Shown: piece by piece, positions 26,141 to 35,008 of the stretch
Position numbering within the stretch: the first letter of the stretch is position 1
Layout: the number at the start of each line of letters is the position of its first letter
Origin: Labedaea rhizosphaerae
GTDB lineage: Bacteria; Actinomycetota; Actinomycetes; Mycobacteriales; Pseudonocardiaceae
Length of the DNA: 64,000 nucleotides
Assembly (NCBI RefSeq): GCF_004362825.1
Contig: NZ_SNXZ01000003.1
Span: forward strand, 472,784 to 536,783
Reading direction: 5' to 3'
Position numbers and translations under genes: made by a program
The notes under the pieces: model-generated
Database searches by the model: none
The model's input: only the letters and a program-made list of their open reading frames with translations
Told to the model about the DNA's origin: nothing

Positions 26141-27664
26141 TCAGGAAGTGGCGAGGGCCGGGGCGGCCGACACCTCGGCCAACGCCGAGCCCAACGCCGC
26201 TCGCCGATCGGCCGGCGCGTCCACCGCACGCCACGCGATGTACCCGTCCGGGCGCACCAGGCTCGCACCGCCGGGGTTCAGACCGAAGGCGGCACGCACC
26301 TCGTCGGCCTTGCCGGTCTCGTTGCCGATCACCCGGCAATCGACCCCGTCGACCAGGCCGTCCCACGCCGGGTCGTCGGTGACCAGCACCCAGCCGCGCT
26401 GGAACAGGTCCAGTGTGGACACCTCTGGCGCCAGCCAGACGTGCGGCGCGCGGGTGCCGGGCTGGCCCAGCCACTGGTCGGGACGGCGGGCCGGCGGCAA
26501 CTCCGGGCCCGCACCGAGCACCGCGCTCGAGCGGTAGAGGTGGCCGTACTCCATGGCCGCGTCGTCGATGGTCTCCACGTCGGTCGCGGCGCCCTGCGTG
26601 CGCAGGAAGATCTGGTCGTGGCGCAGCTTCGCCACCGGCCGGCGCTCGGCGTCGTAGGTGGCCAGCAGGCTCGGTGCGGACGCACCGGTGAGCACCGCGG
26701 CCAGCTTCCACGCCAGGTTGTGCGCGTCCTCGATGCCGGTGTTCGCGCCGAACCCGCCGCGGCTGGGCGGCAGGGTGTGCGCGGCGTCCCCGGCCAGGAA
26801 CACCCGGCCGTCGGCGAACCGCTCGGCCACGCCCGCGGTCAACTGCCAGCGGCCCTCGGTGATGATCTCGACGTCCACATCGGACCGGCCGAGCGCACGG
26901 AAGATCATGGCGCGCAAGGTGTCCTCGTCGGAGTCGACCTCGTTGCGGTGGAAGAACGCCCACCGCCCGTCGCCGTAGCTCATCACCGCACCACCGAAGT
27001 CACCCTGGTCGATCATGAACTGGACGTACCCGCGCTCGAGGTACTCCTCGAGCGGCGCGCGGAACAGCACGCTGCGCGACTCCCCGAGGAAACCCTTGCC
27101 CACCCGCTCGATGCCCAGCGCCTCGCGCACCGGGCTGCGGTGCCCGTCCGCGGCGACGAGGTAGCTCGCCCGCACCTGGTACTCGACGCCCTCGTCGTCG
27201 CGCATCGTCGCGGTGACGCCGTCGTCGTCCTGCTCGAACCCCAGCATCCGCGTGCTCATCCGCACGTCCGCGCCCAGCTCCCGCGCCTTGTCGCGCAGCA
27301 GCGGCTCGAACCGGTCCTGCGCGAGACCGCCGTTGCGGGTCGGCGTGTAGTCGAACAGCGGCGTCGCCTTGCCCGGCGCCGACCACGGCTGCTCCTCGAA
27401 CCACTGCCCGGCAAGGCTTTCCACCCGGATCCGGCGCACGCCCTTCCCGTCGCCCTTGTACTCGGGCAGCGATCCGCTCAGGCCGACCGCCCGCATCAAC
27501 TCCATCGTGCGGGGCGTGAACCCGACCGCCCGCGGGTGCGGCGAACTGCCCGGGTGCCGCTCGACCACGATCACCGGCACGTCGCGCCAGGCCAGGAACA
27601 ACGCCGTCGACAGGCCCGTGAGCCCGCCACCGACGACCAGGACCGAGGTGGTGTCCGTCCGCAT
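26141..27664 (-). CDS. FAD-dependent aromatic monooxygenase
   Basis: The 507-residue flavoprotein belongs to the class A aromatic hydroxylases (TcmG/RdmE/MhpA-like): FAD motif VLVVGGGLTGLSTALFLA (about 7-24), the DG motif in YLVAADGHRSPVREALG and the GD motif in GRVFLAGDAAHTLPPSRGFGA-like sequence (landmark FLAGDAAHTLPP), and a thioredoxin-like C-terminal domain (about 390-500). It probably hydroxylates a phenol or polyketide with NAD(P)H. It is divergent from a TetR regulator with a dyad between them, the usual detoxification or catabolism arrangement. Confidence 0.9.
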   Translation of the reverse strand: MRTDTTSVLVVGGGLTGLSTALFLAWRDVPVIVVERHPGSSPHPRAVGFTPRTMELMRAVGLSGSLPEYKGDGKGVRRIRVESLAGQWFEEQPWSAPGKATPLFDYTPTRNGGLAQDRFEPLLRDKARELGADVRMSTRMLGFEQDDDGVTATMRDDEGVEYQVRASYLVAADGHRSPVREALGIERVGKGFLGESRSVLFRAPLEEYLERGYVQFMIDQGDFGGAVMSYGDGRWAFFHRNEVDSDEDTLRAMIFRALGRSDVDVEIITEGRWQLTAGVAERFADGRVFLAGDAAHTLPPSRGGFGANTGIEDAHNLAWKLAAVLTGASAPSLLATYDAERRPVAKLRHDQIFLRTQGAATDVETIDDAAMEYGHLYRSSAVLGAGPELPPARRPDQWLGQPGTRAPHVWLAPEVSTLDLFQRGWVLVTDDPAWDGLVDGVDCRVIGNETGKADEVRAAFGLNPGGASLVRPDGYIAWRAVDAPADRRAALGSALAEVSAAPALATS

Positions 27665-27679
27665 ACGTCGTCTCCTTCA

Positions 27680-27707
27680 ATACAGTGTCTCTATCGATAC
27701 ACCGTAT
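27680..27707. promoter_or_regulatory. TetR operator between monooxygenase and regulator
   Basis: ATACAGTGT (27680-27688) and ACACCGTAT (27699-27707) form an inverted repeat with one mismatch and a 10-bp centre that itself holds ATCGAT. It lies 16 nt upstream of the monooxygenase start and 52 nt before the TetR start, positioned to repress both. Confidence 0.65.
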
Positions 27708-27759
27708 CAGGCGAGGCTATGTATTGTCTGGGCCGTCACGGGAGCCCAAGGAGCAACAC

Positions 27760-28488
27760 ATGCCGCAGCGCGACGAGCCGGTGCCGATCTGGGACCGCCC
27801 CGAACCGCCGGACAAGCCCGCGCTCACCCCGCTGAGCAGGGCGAAGATCGTGCGGACGGCCATCGCGCTGGCCGACGCCGAGGACCTGTCGGCGGTCTCC
27901 CTGCGCAAGGTCGCCGCGGCGCTCGACGCGGGGCCCATGCGCCTCTACGGCTACCTGTCGACCAAGGAGGAGCTGTTCGACCTGATGCTCGACGCGGTGT
28001 ACGGGGAGATCCTGGCCGAGGCGCCGCCGTCCGGTGACTGGCAGGCGGTGCTGCGCGAGTGGGCCCTGCGGATGCGTGCGGCTGTACTGCGGCACGAGTG
28101 GGTCGTCGACCTGCTCGGCGGCCGCCCGCAGCTCGGACCCAACGTGCTGGCGCACCTGGAGTCCCTCTTGTCCGCTGTGGACGGTTCGCCGGGCTTCGGC
28201 CACATCGACGACGCCATGCGCGCCCTGCACGCCATCAACTCGTACGTGGTCGGTGCGTTGCGCGCCGAGATCACCAATGCACGCGCCGAACGCCGCGCCG
28301 GCCAGGACGAACAGCAGTGGCAGAACGCGAATGCGCCGTACCTCATGCGCATGCTCAAAACCGGCAAGTTCCCGACCTTGGGCAAGGTGGTCGCCGACGC
28401 CACCCACCCGGGACCGTCGGTCCGGTTCAGCGAGGGCCTGGGCATCGTGCTCGCCGGCATCGAGGCGCAACTGGCGGAACAAACCTGA
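27760..28488 (+). CDS. TetR-family regulator (TetR_C class)
   Basis: The 242-residue protein has a proline-rich N-terminus, a TetR HTH (IVRTAIALADAEDLSAVSLRKVAAAL, then DAGPMRLYGYLSTKEELFDLMLDAVYG; key landmarks VSLRKVAAAL and MRLYGYL) and the TetR_C ligand domain found in tetracycline-repressor-like proteins (VLRHEWVVDLLGGRP). It likely represses the divergent FAD monooxygenase and itself. CAAGGAG precedes ATG 27760. Confidence 0.9.
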   Translation: MPQRDEPVPIWDRPEPPDKPALTPLSRAKIVRTAIALADAEDLSAVSLRKVAAALDAGPMRLYGYLSTKEELFDLMLDAVYGEILAEAPPSGDWQAVLREWALRMRAAVLRHEWVVDLLGGRPQLGPNVLAHLESLLSAVDGSPGFGHIDDAMRALHAINSYVVGALRAEITNARAERRAGQDEQQWQNANAPYLMRMLKTGKFPTLGKVVADATHPGPSVRFSEGLGIVLAGIEAQLAEQT

Positions 28489-28521
28489 TTGGACCCGCCG
28501 GTCCCCGGGTACATCAATCCT

Positions 28522-28632
28522 ATGTGGTTGGCACTGGCATTTCCGTTGCTGCTCATGGCTCTCGTGCTGGGCGTCGGCAAGCTGGACTCTGCCGTGACGC
28601 CCGTCCGACGTGACGAGGAATCGAGAACCTGA
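28522..28632 (+). CDS. Small single-pass membrane protein (36 aa)
   Basis: From ATG 28522: MWLALAFPLLLMALVLGVGK, then a charged tail (LDSAVTPVRRDEESRT). This is one hydrophobic helix and a short cytosolic end. The frame also opens with TTG 28489 directly after the TetR stop (LDPPVPGYINP added), so coupling to tetR is possible. Small proteins of this shape occur downstream of regulators in related actinobacteria, by recollection only. No strong Shine-Dalgarno is seen. Confidence 0.5.
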   Translation: MWLALAFPLLLMALVLGVGKLDSAVTPVRRDEESRT

Positions 28633-28639
28633 GCCGAAT

Positions 28640-31240
28640 TCAGGCAGCGCCCATGCAGATGAACGGCCTGCGCAAGGGATCCACCGCGATCGCGGTGGCC
28701 AGCGCGGAGGCCGGTGAGGTCCCCGCGGCCACCAGTTCGTGGTAGCGCACCATGGCGGCGGCCGCGGCCGCATCGCCGACCCGGCTCACCGCGGCCACCA
28801 CCGTGCGCACCCCACCGGCCAGCAACGCCCCCGCGAACCCCAGCGCCTCGTCGCCGGGCCGCACGTGGTTGAGCGCCAGCTCGCACGCCGCGAGCACGAC
28901 CTGCCCGGGTGGTCGCTGCAGCTGCGACAACTCGTGGGCGAACATCGGTCCGTCGGCCAACTGCAGCCGTGAGAACAACGCGTTGGACGGTTCGTGCTCG
29001 CCGTGCGCGGCGAGGTGCGCGATCCGCGCGCCGTCCATGGCCGCCAGCACCGCCGCGGAGGTCGCGCCGGTCCCGGCCAGCCGGATCGCGTCCGGGTACA
29101 CCCCGCTGAGTTCGTTCCCCTCGGCGATCTGCGGGCTCAGCGAGGGACCGGTGACCAGCAACGGCGGCCGGTCCGGTTCGCTGGCCAGGGCCGCGGTCAG
29201 CCAAGCGGTCGCGGACGGCGCCACCACGACCGGCGTGCCCCGCAACGACTCCAGCACACCCCACGGCACCGCATAGAGCGGCCCGGTCGGCACGACGACC
29301 AGCTCCCGCCCGCCCACGAGAGTCCACAACGCGGCGAACTGCCGGTCGATGGCCGCCGCGCTGCGCGCCGCCGACCCCGCGACCACTTCGACGATCGGCG
29401 CGGGCAACCCGTCCGGTGCCAGCGCATCGAGGTCGGCGTGCAACCGACGGGCCGCCTCGATGGCCGTGGCCGCGGAGCCGAGCCGCACCAGCCGGGTCCG
29501 CCGGCCCGCGACGGCCACGGCGACCAGCTCGTCCCCGCTGACGGCGAAGCTGATCAGCGCCCGGTCGCCGAGCGTGTCGGCGACCTCGTCCAGCTTCGCC
29601 ACCGGCCGCGGCTTGCCCCAGCTCGAGGCGTACCAACCCTGCCGGACCGCGTCGCGCTCCAGCACCGCGACCTGCGCGGACTGCTTGCGCGCAGTCCGCC
29701 CGGCCAGGCGCTCCAGCTGCACGGCCCGGCGCAGCTGCCGGATCTCGCCGATCCGCTCGGCGATCCGCTCGTCGGTGGAGTGCGGCACCGGCTCGTACCG
29801 GTAGACCTGGGCCCGCGTGCGTTCCAGCCAGCCGAAGAGCCGCCGCGCGTCGGCCCGGCCCGTGAGCACCAGGCGGATCGCCAGCTCGCCGAGCTGCAGG
29901 CCGTGGATGGCCGTGCCGCACACCATTTCCAGCCCGCCCATGCGGTCGCGGGCCTTGCCCAGTTCGGTCAGCCCGGCCCGCGCCTCGGACAACGCCCGGC
30001 GCCGGTCCCCGTCGGCGATGGCCAGTTCCGCGCGGCACAGCCGCAGCAGCATCCGGTGGTCAACCGGCGCCGTGGCCCGCGGGCTGCGCACCTGGTCGAG
30101 CAGGTTGCGGGCCGCGGCCAGCTGGCCGCGGCGCAGTTCCAAGCGAGCCGCGAGCATCAGCGCGAGCGAGGTCTCGTCCTCCAGCAGCATCCCCCGCAAC
30201 GTCTCGGCCAGCTTCATGGCGTGCACCGGCAGCGCGGCGGGCACCTTGCCCGAGTCGAGCACGGCCGCCGTGTCGGCCCGCAACGCCGCCAGCTCCGCGA
30301 TCGCCGCCCACCGGGTGTTGCCCCGCCGCTCGAAGCGCCGCTTCGCCGCCCGCGCCAGCCGCCGCGCCGTGCGCACCTCGCCCAACAGCAGGCCGGCCGC
30401 GGCCCGCGCGAGCTCGGTCTCACCGACGTCCTGGACGACCTGTTGCGCTCGAAGCGCCGGCAGCGCCTCGTCGAGCACATTGGCCGCGTCCACCGCGAGC
30501 CCGGCCGCCAGCAACGCACGCCCCTGATCCATCTGCACGATCGGCGCCAGGCCCGGTGCGAGCTCCCGATAGCTGCTGTCGGCCTGCGCGAAGTACCGCA
30601 GCGCCTCGACCATGTCGCCCACCATGTAAGCGATGTAGCCCAGGTTCTGCTTGGCCTTGGCGGCGACTTGCGGCTCGCCGTAGCGCTCGCACACCTGGAT
30701 GCAGCGGTGGCACTCGCTGGCCGCGGCCTTCGGCGAACCGAGGCCGATGTAGATCACGCTCCGGTTGAGGTACAGCCCCGCGAGTGTGTTCGCGTCGCCC
30801 ACGCCTTCGGCGAGCCCGCGCTCCAGCAGCACCGCCGCCTTGTCCGACAGTTCGAGCGACTCCTCGAGGCGGCTCGCCCGGTGCAGCAGCAGAGAGCGTT
30901 GCTGCAGTACAAGCCCTTCGAGCTCGGCCCGTTGCGCGCCGGGCGCCAGTAGCAGCACTTGGGCGTGTGCCTGGTCGAGCCACCGCAGACCGTTGTCGAG
31001 CCCGCCACTTTCCGCCTCGATGTAGCCGCGCGTGGCCAGTGCCTTCACCTTGGCGTGCAGCACGTCTTCCGACTGCGCGTCGGGCATCTGGTCCAGCAGC
31101 GCCAGCGAGCGGTTCAACTGGGCGCGGGCCTGGTCGAACCGGTAGTGGTAGACCGATGCCTGAGCGCGCCGGTGCAGCTCGATCGCGCGATCCAGCATGC
31201 CCCGGCGTGCCGCCACTCGCTCGCCGGACCGCAGCGCCAT
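28640..31240 (-). CDS. TPR-CHAT caspase-like protease
   Basis: The 866-residue cytosolic protein has an alpha-solenoid of TPR-like repeats (about 15-470), a Leu/Arg linker, and a C-terminal CHAT domain (about 560-866). The caspase-type dyad is His746 in IAHLAAHGEHEP and Cys786 in VLAACELALNH; the strand motif LVVVPTGPLYAVPWGVL (landmark PTGPLYAVPW) is typical of CHAT. CHAT proteins cut specific partners when the sensor region is triggered, for example in Craspase and gasdermin systems. The upstream gene on the same strand encodes a subtilase, a likely partner or substrate. ATG 31240 was chosen; no strong ribosome site. Confidence 0.88.
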   Translation of the reverse strand: MALRSGERVAARRGMLDRAIELHRRAQASVYHYRFDQARAQLNRSLALLDQMPDAQSEDVLHAKVKALATRGYIEAESGGLDNGLRWLDQAHAQVLLLAPGAQRAELEGLVLQQRSLLLHRASRLEESLELSDKAAVLLERGLAEGVGDANTLAGLYLNRSVIYIGLGSPKAAASECHRCIQVCERYGEPQVAAKAKQNLGYIAYMVGDMVEALRYFAQADSSYRELAPGLAPIVQMDQGRALLAAGLAVDAANVLDEALPALRAQQVVQDVGETELARAAAGLLLGEVRTARRLARAAKRRFERRGNTRWAAIAELAALRADTAAVLDSGKVPAALPVHAMKLAETLRGMLLEDETSLALMLAARLELRRGQLAAARNLLDQVRSPRATAPVDHRMLLRLCRAELAIADGDRRRALSEARAGLTELGKARDRMGGLEMVCGTAIHGLQLGELAIRLVLTGRADARRLFGWLERTRAQVYRYEPVPHSTDERIAERIGEIRQLRRAVQLERLAGRTARKQSAQVAVLERDAVRQGWYASSWGKPRPVAKLDEVADTLGDRALISFAVSGDELVAVAVAGRRTRLVRLGSAATAIEAARRLHADLDALAPDGLPAPIVEVVAGSAARSAAAIDRQFAALWTLVGGRELVVVPTGPLYAVPWGVLESLRGTPVVVAPSATAWLTAALASEPDRPPLLVTGPSLSPQIAEGNELSGVYPDAIRLAGTGATSAAVLAAMDGARIAHLAAHGEHEPSNALFSRLQLADGPMFAHELSQLQRPPGQVVLAACELALNHVRPGDEALGFAGALLAGGVRTVVAAVSRVGDAAAAAAMVRYHELVAAGTSPASALATAIAVDPLRRPFICMGAA

Positions 31241-31262
31241 GGGCTCAACAGTATGGCACGGG

Positions 31263-31294
31263 CCCTTGTGGCGGATCAGCGTCCGCCACAAGGG
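31263..31294 (-). terminator. Hairpin between subtilase and CHAT genes
   Basis: CCCTTGTGGCGGA (31263-31275) and TCCGCCACAAGGG (31282-31294) are perfect 13-bp arms with a 6-nt loop. It lies 32 nt after the subtilase stop and 22 nt before the CHAT start. It would terminate or attenuate transcription into the CHAT gene, giving unequal expression. Confidence 0.75.
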
Positions 31295-31326
31295 TTCGCC
31301 ATGTCATCGAGCCGGGTCGAACCCGC

Positions 31327-32988
31327 TCACATCCAGCCGCGGGCCGCCAGCTCCGTGTCCGTCGCGGCGATCGCCTGATCCGCGCGGGTCAGCTTGTCCG
31401 GCAGGCTCGTCGCGTCGGGCAACTGCCCGAACGACGCGGCCACCAAGCCCGCTGCGATCGGAGCCGCGAACGAGGTGCCCGCCCACACGGCGAACCCGGT
31501 CGTGAGGTCGTCGTTGTCGGGGGCGCTGCGCATCCGCGGTCCGGCACCGGCGTGGTCGCCGATCATCAGCGCGCCCATGGCTGACCCCTGCCAGAGCGGG
31601 ACGGTGCTCACGACGGAGTTGCCGGGCGCCCACCGACAGACCCAGCCGCCGTCGTTGCTGAACGCCGCCGTGGTCCCGCCGGACGCGTTCAGCGCACCGA
31701 TGGCCAGGACGTGCGGGTTGCAGCCATCGGGGTGGGCCGGGTCGAGGCCGAGTGCCGCAGGCAGGAACGGGCGGGTGGTCGCGTCGTTGCCCGCTGCGGC
31801 CACCACGACCACGCCGAGGTCGGTGAGCCTGCGGATCGCGTCGGAGAGCAGCAGGCGATCGGCGGCATCGCCCTGTTCCGGGTAGTAGCCCAGCGACAGC
31901 GTCACCACATCCACGATCTGGTCCGGCTCGTTGTCATCGATCGCTGCCTGCACCCGCTGCCGAAGCCATTCCAGCGCCAACAGGATCGAGCCTTCTGCGG
32001 CAATGCCGTCGGTGTGCAGCACGCGCAGCGACAGAACCCGGGCATCCGGGCAGGTTTGGTGGACCAGGCCGGTGATGAACGTGCCGTGGCCCGCATGGGA
32101 GTCGGTGAGCCCGAGCAAGGGCTGGACCAGGTCCCGCTCCTCGTACGGCGAGGTCAACGGATCGATGGTGTCGCCGGTCGCGGCGGCCAGCGAGGATTCG
32201 TGGTCGGCGAGCAGGATCTGGAAGTCGTCCGAAACCTCGACGACCGGATCGGATGCCGGGTTTCCGACGGTCAGCCATGGGTGCACGCCGATGCCGGTGT
32301 CGAGTGTGGCCACCACCGGGCGGCGACCGGCGGGCAGCGAAGCGGCCGGGCACCGGGCGGGCTTCGGGGCGACCACCAGCACGGGATTCCGGCTGCCGGT
32401 GTAGAGCGGCAAGCCATCGCTGTCCGGCCCCTGGCCGTGGCTCACAGGTTGGCCGTGGCTCACGGGTGCGCCCTCGACCTCGGTCGACGCGGCGATGGCC
32501 AGGTGCTCGAGTCCGATGTTCTGCACTTCCTCGTCCTTCGGGAATGCGCGGCGGAGCACGACGAGGACCGCCCACGGGTCGGGGGCGTGATCGGACACTG
32601 AGTCCGCACGCGTGGTGATGAGCACGGCGATCGGCATGTCGGGGTGGAAGTTCTTCAGCGCCTCCCGCCAGGCGGGGGTGTCCGGGAGGACCACCACCAG
32701 CTCGGCGCCGAGCGGCTCGAGGGCCTTGTTGTACCGGGCGATCGTTTCCTTCGACTGCGCCTGGCGCAGCGGCACCAGCAGCGTGTCGGACCGGTAGATC
32801 GTCGACTCCGGGCGCTTGGTGCCCAGGATGTGGACCGCCGTGCTCGGATCCAGCAGCCGGGCCCGGTAGCGGTTCAGCACCTCGTCCGGGATGCGCACCA
32901 GCTCGGGCAGGCGAACCTGCTCCACTTGCCTTTCCTGACCGGGTAGGCGTGCCGCGTGCCGGGCTCCGCCTTCGTTGTCCGTCGTCAT
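31327..32988 (-). CDS. Cytosolic S8 (subtilisin-family) protease
   Basis: The 553-residue protein lacks a signal peptide. An unfamiliar N-terminal domain (about 20-170) precedes the peptidase. The catalytic triad is intact: Asp230 (VATLDTGIG), His301 (SHAGHGTFITG) and Ser506 (WAGTSFAAP), with the oxyanion Asn401 (AAAGNDATT). A VSHGQ pentapeptide is repeated at 176-186. The N-terminal domain could be an inhibitory or partner-binding region. With the CHAT gene behind it, this suggests an intracellular proteolytic pair. GGGGCGG precedes ATG 32988. Confidence 0.9.
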   Translation of the reverse strand: MTTDNEGGARHAARLPGQERQVEQVRLPELVRIPDEVLNRYRARLLDPSTAVHILGTKRPESTIYRSDTLLVPLRQAQSKETIARYNKALEPLGAELVVVLPDTPAWREALKNFHPDMPIAVLITTRADSVSDHAPDPWAVLVVLRRAFPKDEEVQNIGLEHLAIAASTEVEGAPVSHGQPVSHGQGPDSDGLPLYTGSRNPVLVVAPKPARCPAASLPAGRRPVVATLDTGIGVHPWLTVGNPASDPVVEVSDDFQILLADHESSLAAATGDTIDPLTSPYEERDLVQPLLGLTDSHAGHGTFITGLVHQTCPDARVLSLRVLHTDGIAAEGSILLALEWLRQRVQAAIDDNEPDQIVDVVTLSLGYYPEQGDAADRLLLSDAIRRLTDLGVVVVAAAGNDATTRPFLPAALGLDPAHPDGCNPHVLAIGALNASGGTTAAFSNDGGWVCRWAPGNSVVSTVPLWQGSAMGALMIGDHAGAGPRMRSAPDNDDLTTGFAVWAGTSFAAPIAAGLVAASFGQLPDATSLPDKLTRADQAIAATDTELAARGWM

Positions 32989-33056
32989 CCATCCGCCCCT
33001 TCGCAGGCTCGCTCGGGCATGCGTCCGCTACTACAAGAACATCCGACGCACCCCCA

Positions 33057-33108
33057 GATACGTCGAATGGGTGAGTTCGTTCGTAACGTCTCGTCACCGA
33101 TACGTCGA
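33057..33108. repeat. Direct repeats upstream of the subtilase gene
   Basis: GATACGTCGA occurs at 33057-33066 and again at 33099-33108, exactly 42 bp apart (four helical turns), in the 218-bp region between the subtilase (minus, start 32988) and the membrane protein (plus, start 33207). Co-operative regulator binding is possible. Confidence 0.45.
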
Positions 33109-33206
33109 GAGGCGCAAGTCCCGGGGCCGGATACCGGGGGACGCGTACCCGGACTGGCGGTGTGCGGCGGACGACATGGGCCATCCGGGGCGACACGCTA
33201 TGACGC

Positions 33207-34130
33207 ATGGTGACCTCACGCGTTCAACCGCTCGCCGACTCGCTTCGCCGGGCGTGGAGTGGCGGCCTGCGCATCGAGCGGGCCGCGGTGGTCGTGGCGG
33301 CGGTGTTGTTCACCAGCGGCCTGGTGCACCTGGGCGTGCTGGTGGTCTCCGGCGGGACGTGGCTCGGGCCGTTGTCCATGCGCAAGGCGGTGACGTTCGG
33401 CCTGTCCTTCGGGCTCACGCTGGCCAGCGTGGTGTGGGCGACCACGTTCCTGCGGATGGGACCGCGGGCGCGCCGGGTGCTGATCACGGCGTTCACCATC
33501 GCCTGCGTCGTCGAGGTGGCGCTGGTGACGACGCAGGCGTGGCGGCACGTGCCGTCGCACTTCAACTTCGAGACCGGGTTCGACACCGCCGTGTCGACCA
33601 CGCTCGCCATTGGCGGCGGCGTGATCGTGGCGACCGCGATCGGCTGGACGATCGCCGCGTTCCGGACGGTCGCGCAGGCGCCGCCGAGCGTGCGGCTGGC
33701 CGTCCGGTTCGGTTTCGTCGCGCTGCTGATCGCGCTGGGCGTCGGCGCGGCCATGATCGCCACCGGCAGCGTGGCGGCCCGCGGCGGCTCGCCCGAGGTC
33801 GCCTACACCACCGCGGGCGCGTTGAAGCCGGCGCACGCCGTGGCGATGCACGCGATCCTCGTGGTTCCCGGGATGGCGTGGCTGCTGACGTTCACGCCGT
33901 GGACCGAGCGGACCCGCACCCGGATCGTGGCGAGCGCGGTGGTGGCCTACCTGGCGCTGATCGTGGTCGTGGTCCTCGAGTCGGTGACGCACGTGTCGCC
34001 TTTGGACCCGCCGCTGGCCGCCGCCGTCGTGTCGGCGCTCGCGCTGGGCGGGGTGCTGGTGACCGGTGGGCTCGCGTTGCTGGGGGTCGCGCGAGTTACG
34101 GGCGGCGCTTCGGCACCGGGATCCGCATGA
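33207..34130 (+). CDS. Multi-pass membrane protein, unknown function
   Basis: The 307-residue protein has about eight hydrophobic spans (about 27-48, 62-82, 90-112, 130-152, 167-190, 215-232, 242-264, 270-292). Conserved-looking polar points are SGLVHLGVL in TM1, [16 protein letters not shown] after it, and a His-rich loop ([15 protein letters not shown]). The pattern suggests a family with buried His residues, but no family name is certain. Its 3' end overlaps the convergent RNase Z gene by 35 bp. Confidence 0.7.
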   Translation: MVTSRVQPLADSLRRAWSGGLRIERAAVVVAAVLFTSGLVHLGVLVVSGGTWLGPLSMRKAVTFGLSFGLTLASVVWATTFLRMGPRARRVLITAFTIACVVEVALVTTQAWRHVPSHFNFETGFDTAVSTTLAIGGGVIVATAIGWTIAAFRTVAQAPPSVRLAVRFGFVALLIALGVGAAMIATGSVAARGGSPEVAYTTAGALKPAHAVAMHAILVVPGMAWLLTFTPWTERTRTRIVASAVVAYLALIVVVVLESVTHVSPLDPPLAAAVVSALALGGVLVTGGLALLGVARVTGGASAPGSA

Positions 34131-34995
34131 GGTCGTCGGCCACGACGATGGAGCCGCCGAAGTGTTCGGCGGCTTCGTCGTGGTGGCCGGTGAAGTCCTG
34201 GTAGCGCTGGGAGAAATGCGTCAGCACCAGCGTGCGGACGCCCGACTCGGCGGCCACCTTGCCCGCCTGCCCCGCCGTCAGGTGCCCGTAGTCGTGGGCG
34301 AGCTTGTGGTCCGCGTCGCGGAAGGTCGCCTCGATCACCAGCAGGTCCGCGCCTTCGGCGACCCGGTACACGCCGTCGCAGAGCCGGGTGTCCATGACGA
34401 ATCCGAACCGCTGCCCCGGTCGCGGCACGCTCACGTCCTCGACCCGCACCGATCCCAGCGACCCTTCACGCACCAGACGCGACACGTCCGGACCCGCGAT
34501 CCCGTGCCGCGCAAGCAGTTCCGGCACCATCGTGTGCCCGTCCGGCTCGACCAGCCGGTAGCCGACCGAGTCGATCACGTGGTCCAGCCGGTACGCCTCG
34601 AGCACGCCGGACGGTCCTTCGGCCAGTGGCCCGTCGCCGGTCACCGGGTGCGGGACGAGTTCGGCGGTCTCGTGGAAGGAGGAGGCGTGCCGCAGGCGTT
34701 CGAAGTACCGCGCGCCCGACGCCGGGAAGTGCGCGGCCACCGGGTGGGCCACGCCGTCGATCGACAACCGCTGGATCACGCCGGGCAGACCGAGGCAGTG
34801 GTCGCCGTGGAAGTGGCTGACGCAGATCCGTGTCAGCGGCGACACCGACACCCCGGCGAAGAGCATCTGCCGCTGCGTGCCCTCACCCGGGTCGAACAGG
34901 ATGGTCTCGCGGTCCCAGCGCAACAGGTACGCGTTGTGGGAGCGGGTTCGCGTGGGGACCATGCTCGCCGTCCCGAGGACGACGAGTTCGCGCAC
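34096..34995 (-). CDS. rnz: Ribonuclease Z
   Basis: The 299-residue metallo-beta-lactamase-fold nuclease has the zinc motif [12 protein letters not shown] (HxHxDH), an upstream [10 protein letters not shown], a downstream DTRLCDG, and [11 protein letters not shown] plus VLTHFSQRY typical of RNase Z. It trims tRNA 3' ends. GTG 34995 was chosen because of the GGGGG site 5 nt before; a second GTG two codons earlier is possible. It follows mnmA, so two tRNA-maturation genes are co-transcribed. Confidence 0.92.
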   Translation of the reverse strand: MRELVVLGTASMVPTRTRSHNAYLLRWDRETILFDPGEGTQRQMLFAGVSVSPLTRICVSHFHGDHCLGLPGVIQRLSIDGVAHPVAAHFPASGARYFERLRHASSFHETAELVPHPVTGDGPLAEGPSGVLEAYRLDHVIDSVGYRLVEPDGHTMVPELLARHGIAGPDVSRLVREGSLGSVRVEDVSVPRPGQRFGFVMDTRLCDGVYRVAEGADLLVIEATFRDADHKLAHDYGHLTAGQAGKVAAESGVRTLVLTHFSQRYQDFTGHHDEAAEHFGGSIVVADDLMRIPVPKRRP

Positions 34996-35008
34996 GGACA
35001 CCCCCGGC

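Noticed and set aside
23983-26268. Single fused protein spanning hpaB and upstream sequence
   Set aside because: The frame is open upstream of ATG 25434, but that stretch is the antisense-frame shadow of the GntR gene, and a good ribosome site marks the hpaB start.
31241-31291. Upstream TTG start for the CHAT gene
   Set aside because: It would place the start codon inside the perfect hairpin, adds 17 residues with no ribosome site, and the ATG at 31240 fits better.
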